From assembly GCA_003163855.1 (NCBI GenBank), contig PLRJ01000238.1, forward strand, positions 9,867 to 60,023: a DNA stretch of 50,157 bases, written 5' to 3'. A model generated the notes under the pieces. It did no database searches. It saw only the letters and a program-made list of their open reading frames with translations, and had not been told where the DNA came from. The DNA is from Bryobacterales bacterium. Lineage in GTDB: Bacteria; Acidobacteriota; Terriglobia; Bryobacterales; Bryobacteraceae. Shown one piece after another: positions 1 to 8,967 of the stretch. The position numbers were made by a program, and so were the translations under genes. Each line of letters starts with the position of its first letter. Positions within the stretch are counted from its first letter, which is position 1.

Positions 1-665
1 GGGTCGCCTTCCTGCGCGGCGGCAGTTACCAGCGGCGCAAGCCTGGCGATTGCGGCCCGATCAAATTCGGCATAGAACTGATGCAGCAGTTGTGATGCCG
101 TGGCGGAGTTTGTCGCCTGCAGCAATCTTTCCAGCAGGATGGTTTCTGTCCCCCAGCCTTCTTCCATATAGAGCGCGGCGCGAACAGCTTGCCGGGCTAT
201 GTCGAATGCGCCGCCTTCGTCGCCGAAAATATAGCCCCATCCTCCGGCCCTCGCCATCTTGCCTTCCGCATTGCGGCCGAACGCGATGGAGCCAGTGCCG
301 GCGATAGTAATGATGCCGGGTTCTCCACCCGTGGCGCCGGTCAAAGCGATCTCCGCATCGTGGGTGACGTGATAGCGCGCGCTCTTGATCAACTCTTTGG
401 TGTAGCCGACCTTGTCCTCGGCGCCGCCGCTGAATCCGAGACAAGCGGAGGCGAACTCCGAGCTTCGCGGATCGAAACATGCTTCGAGGCCGGCAAGATG
501 CAGGCAGCCTCCAACCGCCTGAAAGAATTTTGTGCGGCCTTCAGGCCCGGATACGTGGTTGCAAGGGCCACCTCGGCCATGCCCGACAATCCTTCCCTGT
601 TCATTGCAGATTAAAGCAACTGTGCTCGACTGACCGCCATCGACACCCAGGTAGAATTTGCTCAT
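1..665 (-). CDS. BadF/BadG/BcrA/BcrD-family sugar kinase (N-acetylglucosamine kinase-like), partial
   Basis: The reading frame begins at the ATG complementary to 663-665 and stays open to the left edge, so only the first 221 residues are seen. The protein starts MSKFYLGVDGGQSST, the phosphate-1 loop of the ASKHA fold. Later come GTGSIAFGRN (phosphate-2) and GGWGYIFGDEGGAFDIARQA, typical of BadF-type ATPases and of GlcNAc/glucosamine kinases. Enzymes of this family phosphorylate amino sugars with ATP, often for cell-wall recycling. It lies 66 bp downstream of nth on the same strand and may be co-transcribed. No clear Shine-Dalgarno precedes the start. The exact substrate cannot be read from the sequence. 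Confidence 0.85.
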   Translation of the reverse strand, partial: MSKFYLGVDGGQSSTVALICNEQGRIVGHGRGGPCNHVSGPEGRTKFFQAVGGCLHLAGLEACFDPRSSEFASACLGFSGGAEDKVGYTKELIKSARYHVTHDAEIALTGATGGEPGIITIAGTGSIAFGRNAEGKMARAGGWGYIFGDEGGAFDIARQAVRAALYMEEGWGTETILLERLLQATNSATASQLLHQFYAEFDRAAIARLAPLVTAAAQEGD

Positions 666-731
666 TTATGCGAGTATCCATTCATTATCCGCGTTTGTTG
701 GCTTTCCTCCGCGGACCATAATCTTGAAGTT

Positions 732-1517
732 TCAAGAGGGATTGGCCGCTGGTGAACGCGGAGGAACGCCAATGGCCAGATTCTTATCGCTTGCGTAGCA
801 CAACGAATCCATAGGGCATGTGCCACATCTGGGCTTTCGCGCAATGCAGATCTGCCGTCCAAAGTGGATGAGTTGATGCGAAAACAGAATCCACTTCTCA
901 GTGGGAAGCTGCTTCATCAGATCCTGCTCAATCTTCACTGGATCTTCATTCTTCGTTAGATCAAGCCGCTGCGAGATGCGCTGGACATGAGTATCGACCA
1001 CCACTCCAGCCGCGATTCCAAATGCCGTTCCCAGCACTACATTGGCAGTCTTTCGTGCCGCTCCGGGAACCGTTAGTAACTCATCCATGTTCTGAGGAAC
1101 TTTGCCCCCGAAGTCGGAGTTGATTTTGCGCGCCGCGCCAATCAACGATTTTGCCTTGTTATTGAAGAATCCGGTGGAACGGATATCATTGGCCACTTCT
1201 TCCTGCGCGGCATTCGCCATATCAGAGATGGTTGGATATTTCTTGAATAAGCCCGGCGTCACTTTATTCACACGCTCGTCTGTACACTGCGCGGAAAGAA
1301 TGGTTGCAGCCAGCAGTTGCCAGGCACTCTTGTGATTCAAGGCGCAGGTGACGTTTGGAAAGTGCTCGTCTAACACCTGCTGAATGCGCTGTACCCGAGC
1401 CTTGCGCTCCGCCGCCGTCTTGGGTTTGGCTACTTTCTTGGGAGGCGTAACGGGATGAAGTTCGGTAGGTTCAGCGACTTGTTTCGACGGCATACGGAAA
1501 GGACTAAGATAACGCAT
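732..1517 (-). CDS. nth: Endonuclease III (DNA glycosylase/AP lyase)
   Basis: A 261-residue base-excision-repair glycosylase that removes oxidised pyrimidines and nicks abasic sites. The helix-hairpin-helix reads VPGAARKTANVVLG and contains the catalytic lysine. The catalytic aspartate is in VVVDTHVQR. The C-terminal 4Fe-4S loop shows C-x6-C-x2-C-x5-C (CIARKPRCGTCPMDSLC). A lysine/proline-rich N-terminal extension of about 40 residues precedes the core, so an internal start such as M9 is possible; neither start has a clear ribosome site. The hairpin has Ala-Ala where E. coli Nth has Val-Gly, otherwise all key residues are present. It is followed on the same strand by the sugar kinase. Confidence 0.93.
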   Translation of the reverse strand: MRYLSPFRMPSKQVAEPTELHPVTPPKKVAKPKTAAERKARVQRIQQVLDEHFPNVTCALNHKSAWQLLAATILSAQCTDERVNKVTPGLFKKYPTISDMANAAQEEVANDIRSTGFFNNKAKSLIGAARKINSDFGGKVPQNMDELLTVPGAARKTANVVLGTAFGIAAGVVVDTHVQRISQRLDLTKNEDPVKIEQDLMKQLPTEKWILFSHQLIHFGRQICIARKPRCGTCPMDSLCYASDKNLAIGVPPRSPAANPS

Positions 1518-1557
1518 GCAGCGTGATTAGAGCATCATAAACAGAGAGGCCAAGACA

Positions 1558-2046
1558 ATGGGGTTATACACGTTGCGCTGCGAGACGCTGGTAAAGAAGT
1601 CTTTGCGGGACACATTCGACTTCTTCAAGAATCCGGCCAACCTGGGCAAACTCACCCCATCCTGGTTGAATTTTAGGATTGTTACGAAAGATGTCGTGAT
1701 GCAACAGGGCGCGGAGTTCGATTACGTCATCCGGTGGATGGGATTGCCGCTGAAGTGGCGATCGGTAATAACCGAATATAACCCTCCCATTTCGTTTGTT
1801 GACGAGCAGGTAAAAGGCCCATACGCTTCGTGGCATCACCAGCATACTTTTACTGAGACGCCGGAGGGTGTTCTAGTGGGAGACCACGTGGAATACTCGC
1901 TGCCGCTTGGTCCGTTGGGCGCCATCGCGCACGCCGTCATGGTGAAGGCGCAACTCATGCAGACGTTCGAATATCGGGGCGAAGCATTGCAGGGTATCTT
2001 TCCTGGGGCGACGCAGAAAATAAGCGGCCCGACGATAACCAGCTAA
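1558..2046 (+). CDS. SRPBCC-family ligand-binding protein (polyketide cyclase/dehydrase-like)
   Basis: A 162-residue protein beginning [25 protein letters not shown], the usual first strand and helix of the START/Bet v1-like fold. SWLNFRI and the central [22 protein letters not shown] match the cyclase/dehydrase (CoxG-like) group. These small helix-grip proteins bind hydrophobic ligands in a cavity; the ligand cannot be predicted. AGAGG lies 8 bases before the ATG. Its stop codon overlaps the stop of convergent rpoD by 2-3 bases. It is divergent from nth with 40 bp between starts. Confidence 0.8.
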   Translation: MGLYTLRCETLVKKSLRDTFDFFKNPANLGKLTPSWLNFRIVTKDVVMQQGAEFDYVIRWMGLPLKWRSVITEYNPPISFVDEQVKGPYASWHHQHTFTETPEGVLVGDHVEYSLPLGPLGAIAHAVMVKAQLMQTFEYRGEALQGIFPGATQKISGPTITS

Positions 2047-3707
2047 GACGGTGCGCCGTTTTCCAGGAAATTTCGAAGATGATTGCTGCGGCTGGGATGC
2101 CGCAATTTACGCAAAGCTTTGGCTTCAATCTGGCGAATGCGCTCGCGAGTAACCGCGAAGTTCTGACCAACTTCTTCCAGCGTGTGCTCGCTGCCGTCCT
2201 GCAGTCCGAAGCGCATCTTAACAATCTTTTCTTCGCGCGGGCTCAGAGTCTTTAGAACCTCGGCCGTTTGTTCACGCAAGTTCAAATTGATGACTGCTTC
2301 CGACGGCGACACCATCCGGCTATCCACCAGGAAGTCGCCTAAATTCGACTCTTCCTCTTCGCCAACCGGCGTTTGCAGCGATATCGGTTCCTGGGCAATA
2401 CGCATGACGCGCCGAACTTTGCTAGGCGAAAGATCCATGCGAATAGCAAGTTCTTCGGTGGTGGGCTCGCGCCCGAATTCCTGCTGCATCATTCGCTGCA
2501 GCCTGACCAGCTTGTTGATGGTCTCTATCATGTGCACCGGAATGCGTATGGTGCGGGCTTGGTCGGCAATGGCTCGGGTTACCGCCTGGCGCACCCACCA
2601 GGTGGCATAAGTGGAAAATTTGTAACCGCGCTTGTAATCAAATTTATCGACAGCGCGCATCAGGCCGATGTTGCCTTCCTGAATAAGATCCAAAAACTGC
2701 ATGCCGCGATTGGTATAGCGCTTGGCAACTGACACCACCAGGCGCAGATTTGCCTCAATCAGGCGCTTCTTGGCTGCATCGGCTTCACATTCACCGCGTT
2801 CAACAATCTGCAGCGTGCGCTTCAGTTCGGTGGCGTTGGTGCCGCATTTCTCTTCCAGCGTTTCCAACTGGGCGGACAGAGCTTTCAGCTCTTTTCGCAC
2901 GGCTGAGGCAACGCCCGATTCCGCGGCGCTGGGTTGTTCCAGTCGGCGTTGTAAACGGGCAATCTCCTGTTCAAGCGGACGGATCTGGCCCACAACCTTA
3001 CGAAGTCCATCGCTTAGAGAACGTTGAAAACGCGTTGAGAAGGGGAGTGAGCGGATGGCGCGTGAAATAGCAATCACCAGGCGCGCGTATTCGAAACGCA
3101 GCTTTCTATGCTGCTTGGGTTTCATGTTGCGCGAAACAGTGGAAAGCTTTTGGGCGGTCTGTTGCGATTTGCGGTAGAACTTTTCGATACTTTGCAGGCA
3201 GTCGAGCAACTCACCTTTTAGTGGGTGCTGATGCTGTACGGGAGTTTCTTCGCCGGGCTCGGCAATGACTTCGGGAACCTGCAGAATCTCCGACACAGAG
3301 ATTTTGTCGCGTTCAATGTCAGGCTTAAGATCGAGCAGCAGTTCCGCAACCAGGCGGGAACGCGACAGCGCTTTCCGGACAGACGTTTCGCCTCGCTCAA
3401 TCCGTTTGGCCAGTTCTATTTCGCCTTCGCGAGTGAGCAGCGGGACCATTCCCATCTCACGCAAGTAAACGCGGACAGAATCATTGTTCTTGTCCATCGC
3501 TCCGGGCGTTAGATCAAGCTCGGTTAACTCTTCGGACTCTTCGTCTTTCTTGCTGAAATCTTTGGCTTCATCGAGCAGTTCAACGGCGGGGCTCTCCATG
3601 TCGGAGAAGATATCGTTCAGGTCGCGATCGCTTGACAGATCTTCCCGCACAACTCCAGTGACATCGTCGTAGAGTGTGAACCCCTTGTCGTTACTGTCTT
3701 GCATCAA
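2043..3707 (-). CDS. rpoD: RNA polymerase primary sigma factor (sigma-70/RpoD)
   Basis: A 554-residue housekeeping sigma factor. Region 1.2 is near residues 75-108 ([19 protein letters not shown]). A poorly conserved, charged stretch of about 200 residues follows. Region 2 starts near 315, with [20 protein letters not shown] and the -10-binding segment [18 protein letters not shown] near 367. Region 4.2 is the helix-turn-helix [20 protein letters not shown] near 506-536. All conserved regions are present, so this is the primary rather than an alternative factor. It lies 93 bp downstream of dnaG on the same strand, the classic dnaG-rpoD arrangement. Confidence 0.97.
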   Translation of the reverse strand: MMQDSNDKGFTLYDDVTGVVREDLSSDRDLNDIFSDMESPAVELLDEAKDFSKKDEESEELTELDLTPGAMDKNNDSVRVYLREMGMVPLLTREGEIELAKRIERGETSVRKALSRSRLVAELLLDLKPDIERDKISVSEILQVPEVIAEPGEETPVQHQHPLKGELLDCLQSIEKFYRKSQQTAQKLSTVSRNMKPKQHRKLRFEYARLVIAISRAIRSLPFSTRFQRSLSDGLRKVVGQIRPLEQEIARLQRRLEQPSAAESGVASAVRKELKALSAQLETLEEKCGTNATELKRTLQIVERGECEADAAKKRLIEANLRLVVSVAKRYTNRGMQFLDLIQEGNIGLMRAVDKFDYKRGYKFSTYATWWVRQAVTRAIADQARTIRIPVHMIETINKLVRLQRMMQQEFGREPTTEELAIRMDLSPSKVRRVMRIAQEPISLQTPVGEEEESNLGDFLVDSRMVSPSEAVINLNLREQTAEVLKTLSPREEKIVKMRFGLQDGSEHTLEEVGQNFAVTRERIRQIEAKALRKLRHPSRSNHLRNFLENGAPS

Positions 3708-3800
3708 CCGCCTTCATAGCTCTGGAACGACTGCCCGGCGCATGGGTTGGCAGCAGTACCGTCGCCTTTTTCCCGTAGCGCGATACGTGTCCTCGACTCC

Positions 3801-5585
3801 TCATAGTACAACACGATTGCCCCCTCCAGAGTTGACTTTATCCAGCTTGTTTAGCTCCTCGGCGAGGCTTAGCGCGCCCGCGAAATCGCCGTTTGCTTCC
3901 AGTTCTTTAATACGCCGCCGTAATGTGTCGCGCCGGCCGCTATTGGCTTTTGTCTCAAAAGCACGCAGGCAATCCAGCGCTTGTCCCGCAGCGCTTTCCT
4001 CATCAATGGGAGTCTCGGCAAAACTAATTTCTGTGAGTATACGATGGGAGCGCTCGTCGAGTTGTTTGGAGATGGACTCCAGCGAGAAAGCTTGAGCCTC
4101 TTCGTCTACGTTTAAGACCGCCTCGAAGATGTTGCGCGATTCTAAGGGAGGAAATTCTTCCGTCGATGCCAGGTAGTGCCGAACGGCCATGCGTGCCTCG
4201 CCGCTTGCCAGCAAACAAGCCAGCAGAATTTTTTCATTAGGCGGCAGGCTGGATGATATCTCACGCGGACGCTGCGATACTTCGCTCTTCGGAGCACGCT
4301 TGAAGTTCTGCATCACCACTTCGCGGTCAACGTTCAAGTAGTTGGCGATGTCGCTGGCAATCACCGAACGTTCCAATTTGTCACTCACGAGTTGAATGGA
4401 GGGCCACATGAAGTTGAACGCATCCATGCGTCCTTCCGCCGATTGCATATCGAATTTAGCGCGGGCGCGGTCCGCCAGCCAATGAAAGTAAGAGGCGGCG
4501 GTGGTGAGAATCTTGCGGTATTCTTCAATGCCAAACTGCTGGATGTACTCATCGGGATCAAGCCCGCCGGGTATGGCCAGCACTTTCACGCGCAAGCCTT
4601 CGGCAAGAAAAGCTGGAATGTATTTTTCGGTCGACTTTATGCCGGCTGAATCGGGATCGAAGTTCAAAATGATTTCGCCCTTGCTGGCTTGTTGGTGCGC
4701 GATCTGTCTTTTGATGGCGCGCACCTGGTCAATGGCCAGCGCGGTTCCGCTGCTGGCAACCACTTCGCGAATGCCGGCGCTATATACGCCGATAACATCC
4801 ATGTAGCCTTCCACCAGGATCATCCGGTCGTGCTTGCGTGCGTCTATTTTGGCGCGATGGAGGTTGTATACGACTGACGATTTTTTGTAGAGTTTCGTCT
4901 CCGGCGAATTGAGATACTTCGGTTCATCTCCTGCTCGCAGCGCGCGGCCTCCAAAACCGATAACCTTGCCCGATTCAGAGTGAATAGGGAACATCAGGCG
5001 GCCGCGAAAACGATCGTAGAATCCGCCTTCATCGCGCTTGATAACGAGGCCGGATTTTTCCATCAAGTCGGCTCCGAAAGACTGCATCCGGGAAGCCAGT
5101 TGCTGGCCCGAAGGTTCCGACAAGCCCAGGCGAAATTCGTCAGCCGTGGCTTTGTTGACGCCGCGCGATTCCAGATAGCGGCGCGCTTCGGCGCCCGACG
5201 GTCCTCGCAGGTTGTTCTGAAAAAGATCGGCCGCCTTCTCATGCATTTCTTCCAGCGTGGCCCGAAGTTGCGCTTCAGGATCGTCGAAACGCTGCCGCTC
5301 CGGCATGGGAATTCCATAGCGCTCAGCCAGAACTTTTAGCGTTTCTGGAAATGTCAGAGTTTCTATCTTCTGGACGAAGGTGAAAACATCGCCGCCTTCG
5401 CCGCAGCCGAAACATTTGTAGTAACCCAGGCCGCCATTGACACTGAAGGAAGGTGTTTTGTCCGCATGGAAGGGACAAAGGCCGACGTAGCGCAGTCCAG
5501 AACCCGACCGTTTGAGCCGAACGCCATACTGTTCAACAACCTCCACAATGTTCAGCTGACTTTTAAGTTGTTCGGCAAAATTCAT
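3801..5585 (-). CDS. dnaG: DNA primase
   Basis: A 594-residue replication primase that makes RNA primers at the fork. The N-terminal CHC2 zinc finger is complete: C37-P-F-H40 and C58-F-G-C61. The Toprim domain shows LVEGYMDVIG near residue 259 and the metal-binding NFDPDSAG near 308. The C-terminal part is the helicase-interaction region, ending with a charged coiled-coil-like tail. The length is usual for the family. It is followed by rpoD, and is divergent from ligD with 63 bp between the start codons, which must hold both promoters. Confidence 0.96.
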   Translation of the reverse strand: MNFAEQLKSQLNIVEVVEQYGVRLKRSGSGLRYVGLCPFHADKTPSFSVNGGLGYYKCFGCGEGGDVFTFVQKIETLTFPETLKVLAERYGIPMPERQRFDDPEAQLRATLEEMHEKAADLFQNNLRGPSGAEARRYLESRGVNKATADEFRLGLSEPSGQQLASRMQSFGADLMEKSGLVIKRDEGGFYDRFRGRLMFPIHSESGKVIGFGGRALRAGDEPKYLNSPETKLYKKSSVVYNLHRAKIDARKHDRMILVEGYMDVIGVYSAGIREVVASSGTALAIDQVRAIKRQIAHQQASKGEIILNFDPDSAGIKSTEKYIPAFLAEGLRVKVLAIPGGLDPDEYIQQFGIEEYRKILTTAASYFHWLADRARAKFDMQSAEGRMDAFNFMWPSIQLVSDKLERSVIASDIANYLNVDREVVMQNFKRAPKSEVSQRPREISSSLPPNEKILLACLLASGEARMAVRHYLASTEEFPPLESRNIFEAVLNVDEEAQAFSLESISKQLDERSHRILTEISFAETPIDEESAAGQALDCLRAFETKANSGRRDTLRRRIKELEANGDFAGALSLAEELNKLDKVNSGGGNRVVL

Positions 5586-5648
5586 CGTTACGGGTGTGTT
5601 TTAAGGGTATCAGCGCTGACATAATGACGGCAGGCATTTGCGACGCCA

Positions 5649-8207
5649 ATGGGACTGAAAGAGTACGCGCAGAAACGGAACTTTGCCAAGACGCCGGAGC
5701 CCGGTCCGGCCGCGCCGGCAAAGCACAGCACCAGCAAGGGCGGCTTTTTTTGTGTGCAGCGGCATGATGCCACGCGCCTTCACTATGATTTCCGGCTTGA
5801 GGTGAATGGCGTGCTGGTTAGCTGGGCAGTGCCAAAAGGTCCAAGCCTCGACCCCGAGCGCAAAGCGCTCGCCATGAAGGTGGAAGACCATCCTTTCGAT
5901 TACGGCACCTTTGAGGGCAACATTCCCGAAGGCAACTACGGCGGCGGCAGCGTGATGCTTTGGGACACCGGGACGTTTGACGTCATTGGCGAACCGTCCG
6001 CGCAGGAGCAGTTGGATCGCGGCGACTTCAAGTTTGAGTTGCACGGTACCAAGCTGAAGGGCGCATTCGCAATCGTTCATATTAAGGCTTCGGCCAAGCG
6101 ATCGTCAAAAGGCAATGAGTGGCTGCTGATTAAGAAGAAGGACGATTTCGTTGTTCCGCAATACGACATTGAGAAGTTCGCCTGGAGCGTGAAGACGAAC
6201 CGGACGCAAGAGCAAATTGCAGCGGACGTGGCGGCTATTTCGGCGGAGAGTTTGCCGGGTGCCCGCAAGGCTGCTGCGCCAAAGACGCTTGGCCCGATGC
6301 TGGCGAGTTTGGCCACGAAGCCGCCGGCGGGATCGCACTGGCTCTACGAAGTGAAGTGGGACGGTGTGCGCGCGCTGTGCCACCTACACGGCAAGCAACT
6401 TGAGATCTTTTCGCGCCGAGGATTGCGCTGTGAGAAGCAGTATCCGGAGCTGGCTGATCTCGCGTCGCATGTGAATGCAAAAGAGGCGTGGCTCGATGGC
6501 GAGATCTGTGTGCTGGACGAACAGGGACGTTCGCGGTTTGAATTGATCCAGCCGCGTATTTCGGCCAATCCAAATGCGGTAAAGAGTCTGCTGGAGAGCC
6601 ATCCGGCGACGCTGTTCCTGTTCGATTTGCTTTACCTCGACGGCTACGATTTGCGCGGGGCCGCCTTGGAAGATCGAAAACGGTTATTAACCGCCATCGT
6701 CAAGGCAAGCGATCACGTGCGAATCTCGGAAGCTTTTGAAATAGAAGGCGAGCAGATGTTTGAGGCGGCTCGCAAGATGGGGCTTGAAGGTGTAGTGGCG
6801 AAAGACCGGCACAGCAAGTACGCCGAGACGCGCGGCGCCGCCTGGCAGAAGCTGAAAGTCAACAACGAACAGGAGTTTGTTATCGCCGGCTTCACCAAGG
6901 GCGAGCGCGATTATTTTGGCGCACTGGTTCTTGGGGTCAGGGAAGGCGACACACTGCGGCATGCGGGGCAAGTCGGCACCGGTTTTGACCACAAGCTGAT
7001 GAAAGCCATTCATGCGCGGCTTGAACCTCTTATTACCAAGATTTGTCCCTTGAAGCCGAAGCCGAAGATCAAAGACGTCACGTGGGTTAAGCCCGAAGTG
7101 GTTTGCCAAGTGCGTTTTCTGGAACAGACGCAGGATGGCATGCTGCGTGCGCCGGTATTTGTAGCATTGCGTGAAGACAAAAAGGCGGACGAAGTAGTTT
7201 GGGAGAAACCGGCGGAGCAACCGCCGGAGACTGGCGGGCTTGACTGGAGCGGCCGCGAACTCAATGCCGATGTAGACGGCCACCGCCTAAAGTTCACGAA
7301 TCTTGATAAGGTTTATTTCCCGAAAGACGGCTGGAAGAAACGCGATCTGCTGCGATTTTACGATCAGGTTGCGCCGTGGCTGCTGCCGCATTTAAAGGAC
7401 CGGCCGCTTTCGCTCAAGCGCTATCCGAATGGGATTTCTCAGGATTACTTCTTTCAAAAAAACGCGACTCACTTTCCCGATTGGATGCATTGCGAGCCAA
7501 TTCAGGAGAGCGATCCGCCTAAGATCAATAACTATCCGCTGGCGGACGACAAAGCCAGCCTGCTATATCTTACGAACCTGGGATGCATCGACCAGAACCC
7601 TTATATGAGCCGCATTGGCAGTTTAGACAAGCCCGATTGGATGCTATTGGATTTGGATCCGGTGGATGCTTCGTTTGACCTGATTGTCGATGCCGCCATT
7701 TTGATTCGCGAGGTGTTGCTGGGGCTTGGCCTGAAGGGTTATGCGAAAACTACCGGTGGCGACGGCATGCACATCTATGTGCCGCTGGAACCCATTTACA
7801 GCTTTGAACAGGTGAGGAGTTTTGCGGAGATTTTGTCGCATCTTGCCGTGGACCGCGCACCGGATCTCTTCACCACGCCGCGTTCAGTTGAGAAGCGCAA
7901 GAAGCACCGGGTTTATTTCGACTATTTGCAGGTTGGTTCACGCAAGACGATCTCGGCACCTTACGTTGTTCGGGCGCATGATGGCGCCCCGGTGGCAACG
8001 CCGCTGGCGTGGAATGAAGTGGTGCATGGTCTGCGGCCGTCGAATTTTCGGATTGACAACACCATCGAACGATTTCAGAAGTTGGGCGACTTGTTCGCGC
8101 CTGTTTTGAAGGGCGGGCAGCGCCTCGAAACCGCACTGGAATCGTTGAGTGCCGAAGCGCCCAAGAAAGCTAGGAAAGGTGCAAAGACAAGCACCGCCAC
8201 TCATTAA
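5649..8207 (+). CDS. ligD: Multifunctional ATP-dependent DNA ligase LigD
   Basis: An 852-residue non-homologous end-joining enzyme with all three activities in the Pseudomonas-type order. The N-terminal 3'-phosphoesterase domain (about 30-170) has HDATRLHYDFRLE and EGNIPEGNYGGG. The ligase domain (about 220-525) has the nucleotidyl motif EVKWDGVRAL with the adenylated lysine near 236. The C-terminal primase-polymerase domain (about 548-835) has WMLLDLDP, carrying the metal-binding aspartates near 668-670, and KTTGGDGMHIYVP. LigD normally works with Ku, but no ku gene is in this window. Its 3' end overlaps convergent prmA by 38 bp. Confidence 0.95.
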   Translation: MGLKEYAQKRNFAKTPEPGPAAPAKHSTSKGGFFCVQRHDATRLHYDFRLEVNGVLVSWAVPKGPSLDPERKALAMKVEDHPFDYGTFEGNIPEGNYGGGSVMLWDTGTFDVIGEPSAQEQLDRGDFKFELHGTKLKGAFAIVHIKASAKRSSKGNEWLLIKKKDDFVVPQYDIEKFAWSVKTNRTQEQIAADVAAISAESLPGARKAAAPKTLGPMLASLATKPPAGSHWLYEVKWDGVRALCHLHGKQLEIFSRRGLRCEKQYPELADLASHVNAKEAWLDGEICVLDEQGRSRFELIQPRISANPNAVKSLLESHPATLFLFDLLYLDGYDLRGAALEDRKRLLTAIVKASDHVRISEAFEIEGEQMFEAARKMGLEGVVAKDRHSKYAETRGAAWQKLKVNNEQEFVIAGFTKGERDYFGALVLGVREGDTLRHAGQVGTGFDHKLMKAIHARLEPLITKICPLKPKPKIKDVTWVKPEVVCQVRFLEQTQDGMLRAPVFVALREDKKADEVVWEKPAEQPPETGGLDWSGRELNADVDGHRLKFTNLDKVYFPKDGWKKRDLLRFYDQVAPWLLPHLKDRPLSLKRYPNGISQDYFFQKNATHFPDWMHCEPIQESDPPKINNYPLADDKASLLYLTNLGCIDQNPYMSRIGSLDKPDWMLLDLDPVDASFDLIVDAAILIREVLLGLGLKGYAKTTGGDGMHIYVPLEPIYSFEQVRSFAEILSHLAVDRAPDLFTTPRSVEKRKKHRVYFDYLQVGSRKTISAPYVVRAHDGAPVATPLAWNEVVHGLRPSNFRIDNTIERFQKLGDLFAPVLKGGQRLETALESLSAEAPKKARKGAKTSTATH

Positions 8208-8961
8208 GAGCGCTCACGTCACCATGTCCAAAGACGCTTTGCAGGGCCGCTAACTCCGACTCCGGGAAGCCGGTCAGGATGAGCGTGGCATTGTTCTTCA
8301 TCACTCTGATCAGTTCATCCGCAATAGCGACCAGAACGCTGCCGCTGATGTTTGCGACCAGGATGTCCATGCAATCGGAGGCAATGCAGTCGGCCGAACC
8401 CGCCGCCAGATCGGCGGAAAGCTGATTCAATTCGAAATTCTCACGCGCAGTCTGAAGCGACGCTTCATCGGTGTCAATCGCGACGGTGAACTTCGCGCCT
8501 AAGCGCAATGCGGAGATGGCGAGTATCCCAGAACCAGTTCCGATATCCGCGACAATGGCTCCTGGAGAGACTGACTTTTCCAGTGCTTCTAAAGCAAGCT
8601 GTGTGCAAGGATGTTCGCCGGTGCCGCTGGCCAATCCGGGATTGTGAATAACGCGAACGCGGTCCGCAGGTGTCGGTTCTTCATTCCAAAGCGGCGCTAA
8701 GAAGATGCGCTCCCCAACAAGTCGCCCGGGCCAAGCCAACTTTGTGGCCAGCGTCCAATCGGTGTCCTCTTCGCTCTCCCACTCCGCTTGAAAGCGCTGC
8801 AGGCTTGCGGCTAAGCCGTCCACTTCTTCCTCAAAGCCTGCAATCAGAACGACGCTATTGCCTTCCTGCAATTCGCGAATTCCAGCCGTTCCGGCTTCCC
8901 ACAGTTCAGCCGATATGGCGTCCGCTTCGCCGGGCGCACATACCAGCCGCAGCGAAACCAT
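8170..8961 (-). CDS. prmA: Ribosomal protein L11 methyltransferase
   Basis: A 263-residue SAM-dependent methyltransferase, somewhat shorter than E. coli PrmA (293). The SAM-binding motif is VADIGTGSGILAISALRLGA near residue 135, followed by an acidic strand end (AIDTDEAS). The DILVANISGSVLV segment corresponds to motif IV. The N-terminal L11-recognition part is present (RLVCAPGEADAISAELWEAG). PrmA trimethylates ribosomal protein L11. It lies 6 bp downstream of nothing else on its strand: the M28 peptidase gene starts further right and ends 6 bp before it begins, so the two form an operon with the peptidase in front as read on the minus strand. Its own end overlaps ligD. Confidence 0.85.
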   Translation of the reverse strand: MVSLRLVCAPGEADAISAELWEAGTAGIRELQEGNSVVLIAGFEEEVDGLAASLQRFQAEWESEEDTDWTLATKLAWPGRLVGERIFLAPLWNEEPTPADRVRVIHNPGLASGTGEHPCTQLALEALEKSVSPGAIVADIGTGSGILAISALRLGAKFTVAIDTDEASLQTARENFELNQLSADLAAGSADCIASDCMDILVANISGSVLVAIADELIRVMKNNATLILTGFPESELAALQSVFGHGDVSALNEWRCLSLHLS

Positions 8962-8967
8962 TGCTGT

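Noticed and set aside
6687..7283. A 198-codon open frame antisense to ligD, and similar long antisense frames elsewhere
   Set aside because: They mirror strong genes on the other strand, have no ribosome site and resemble no family.
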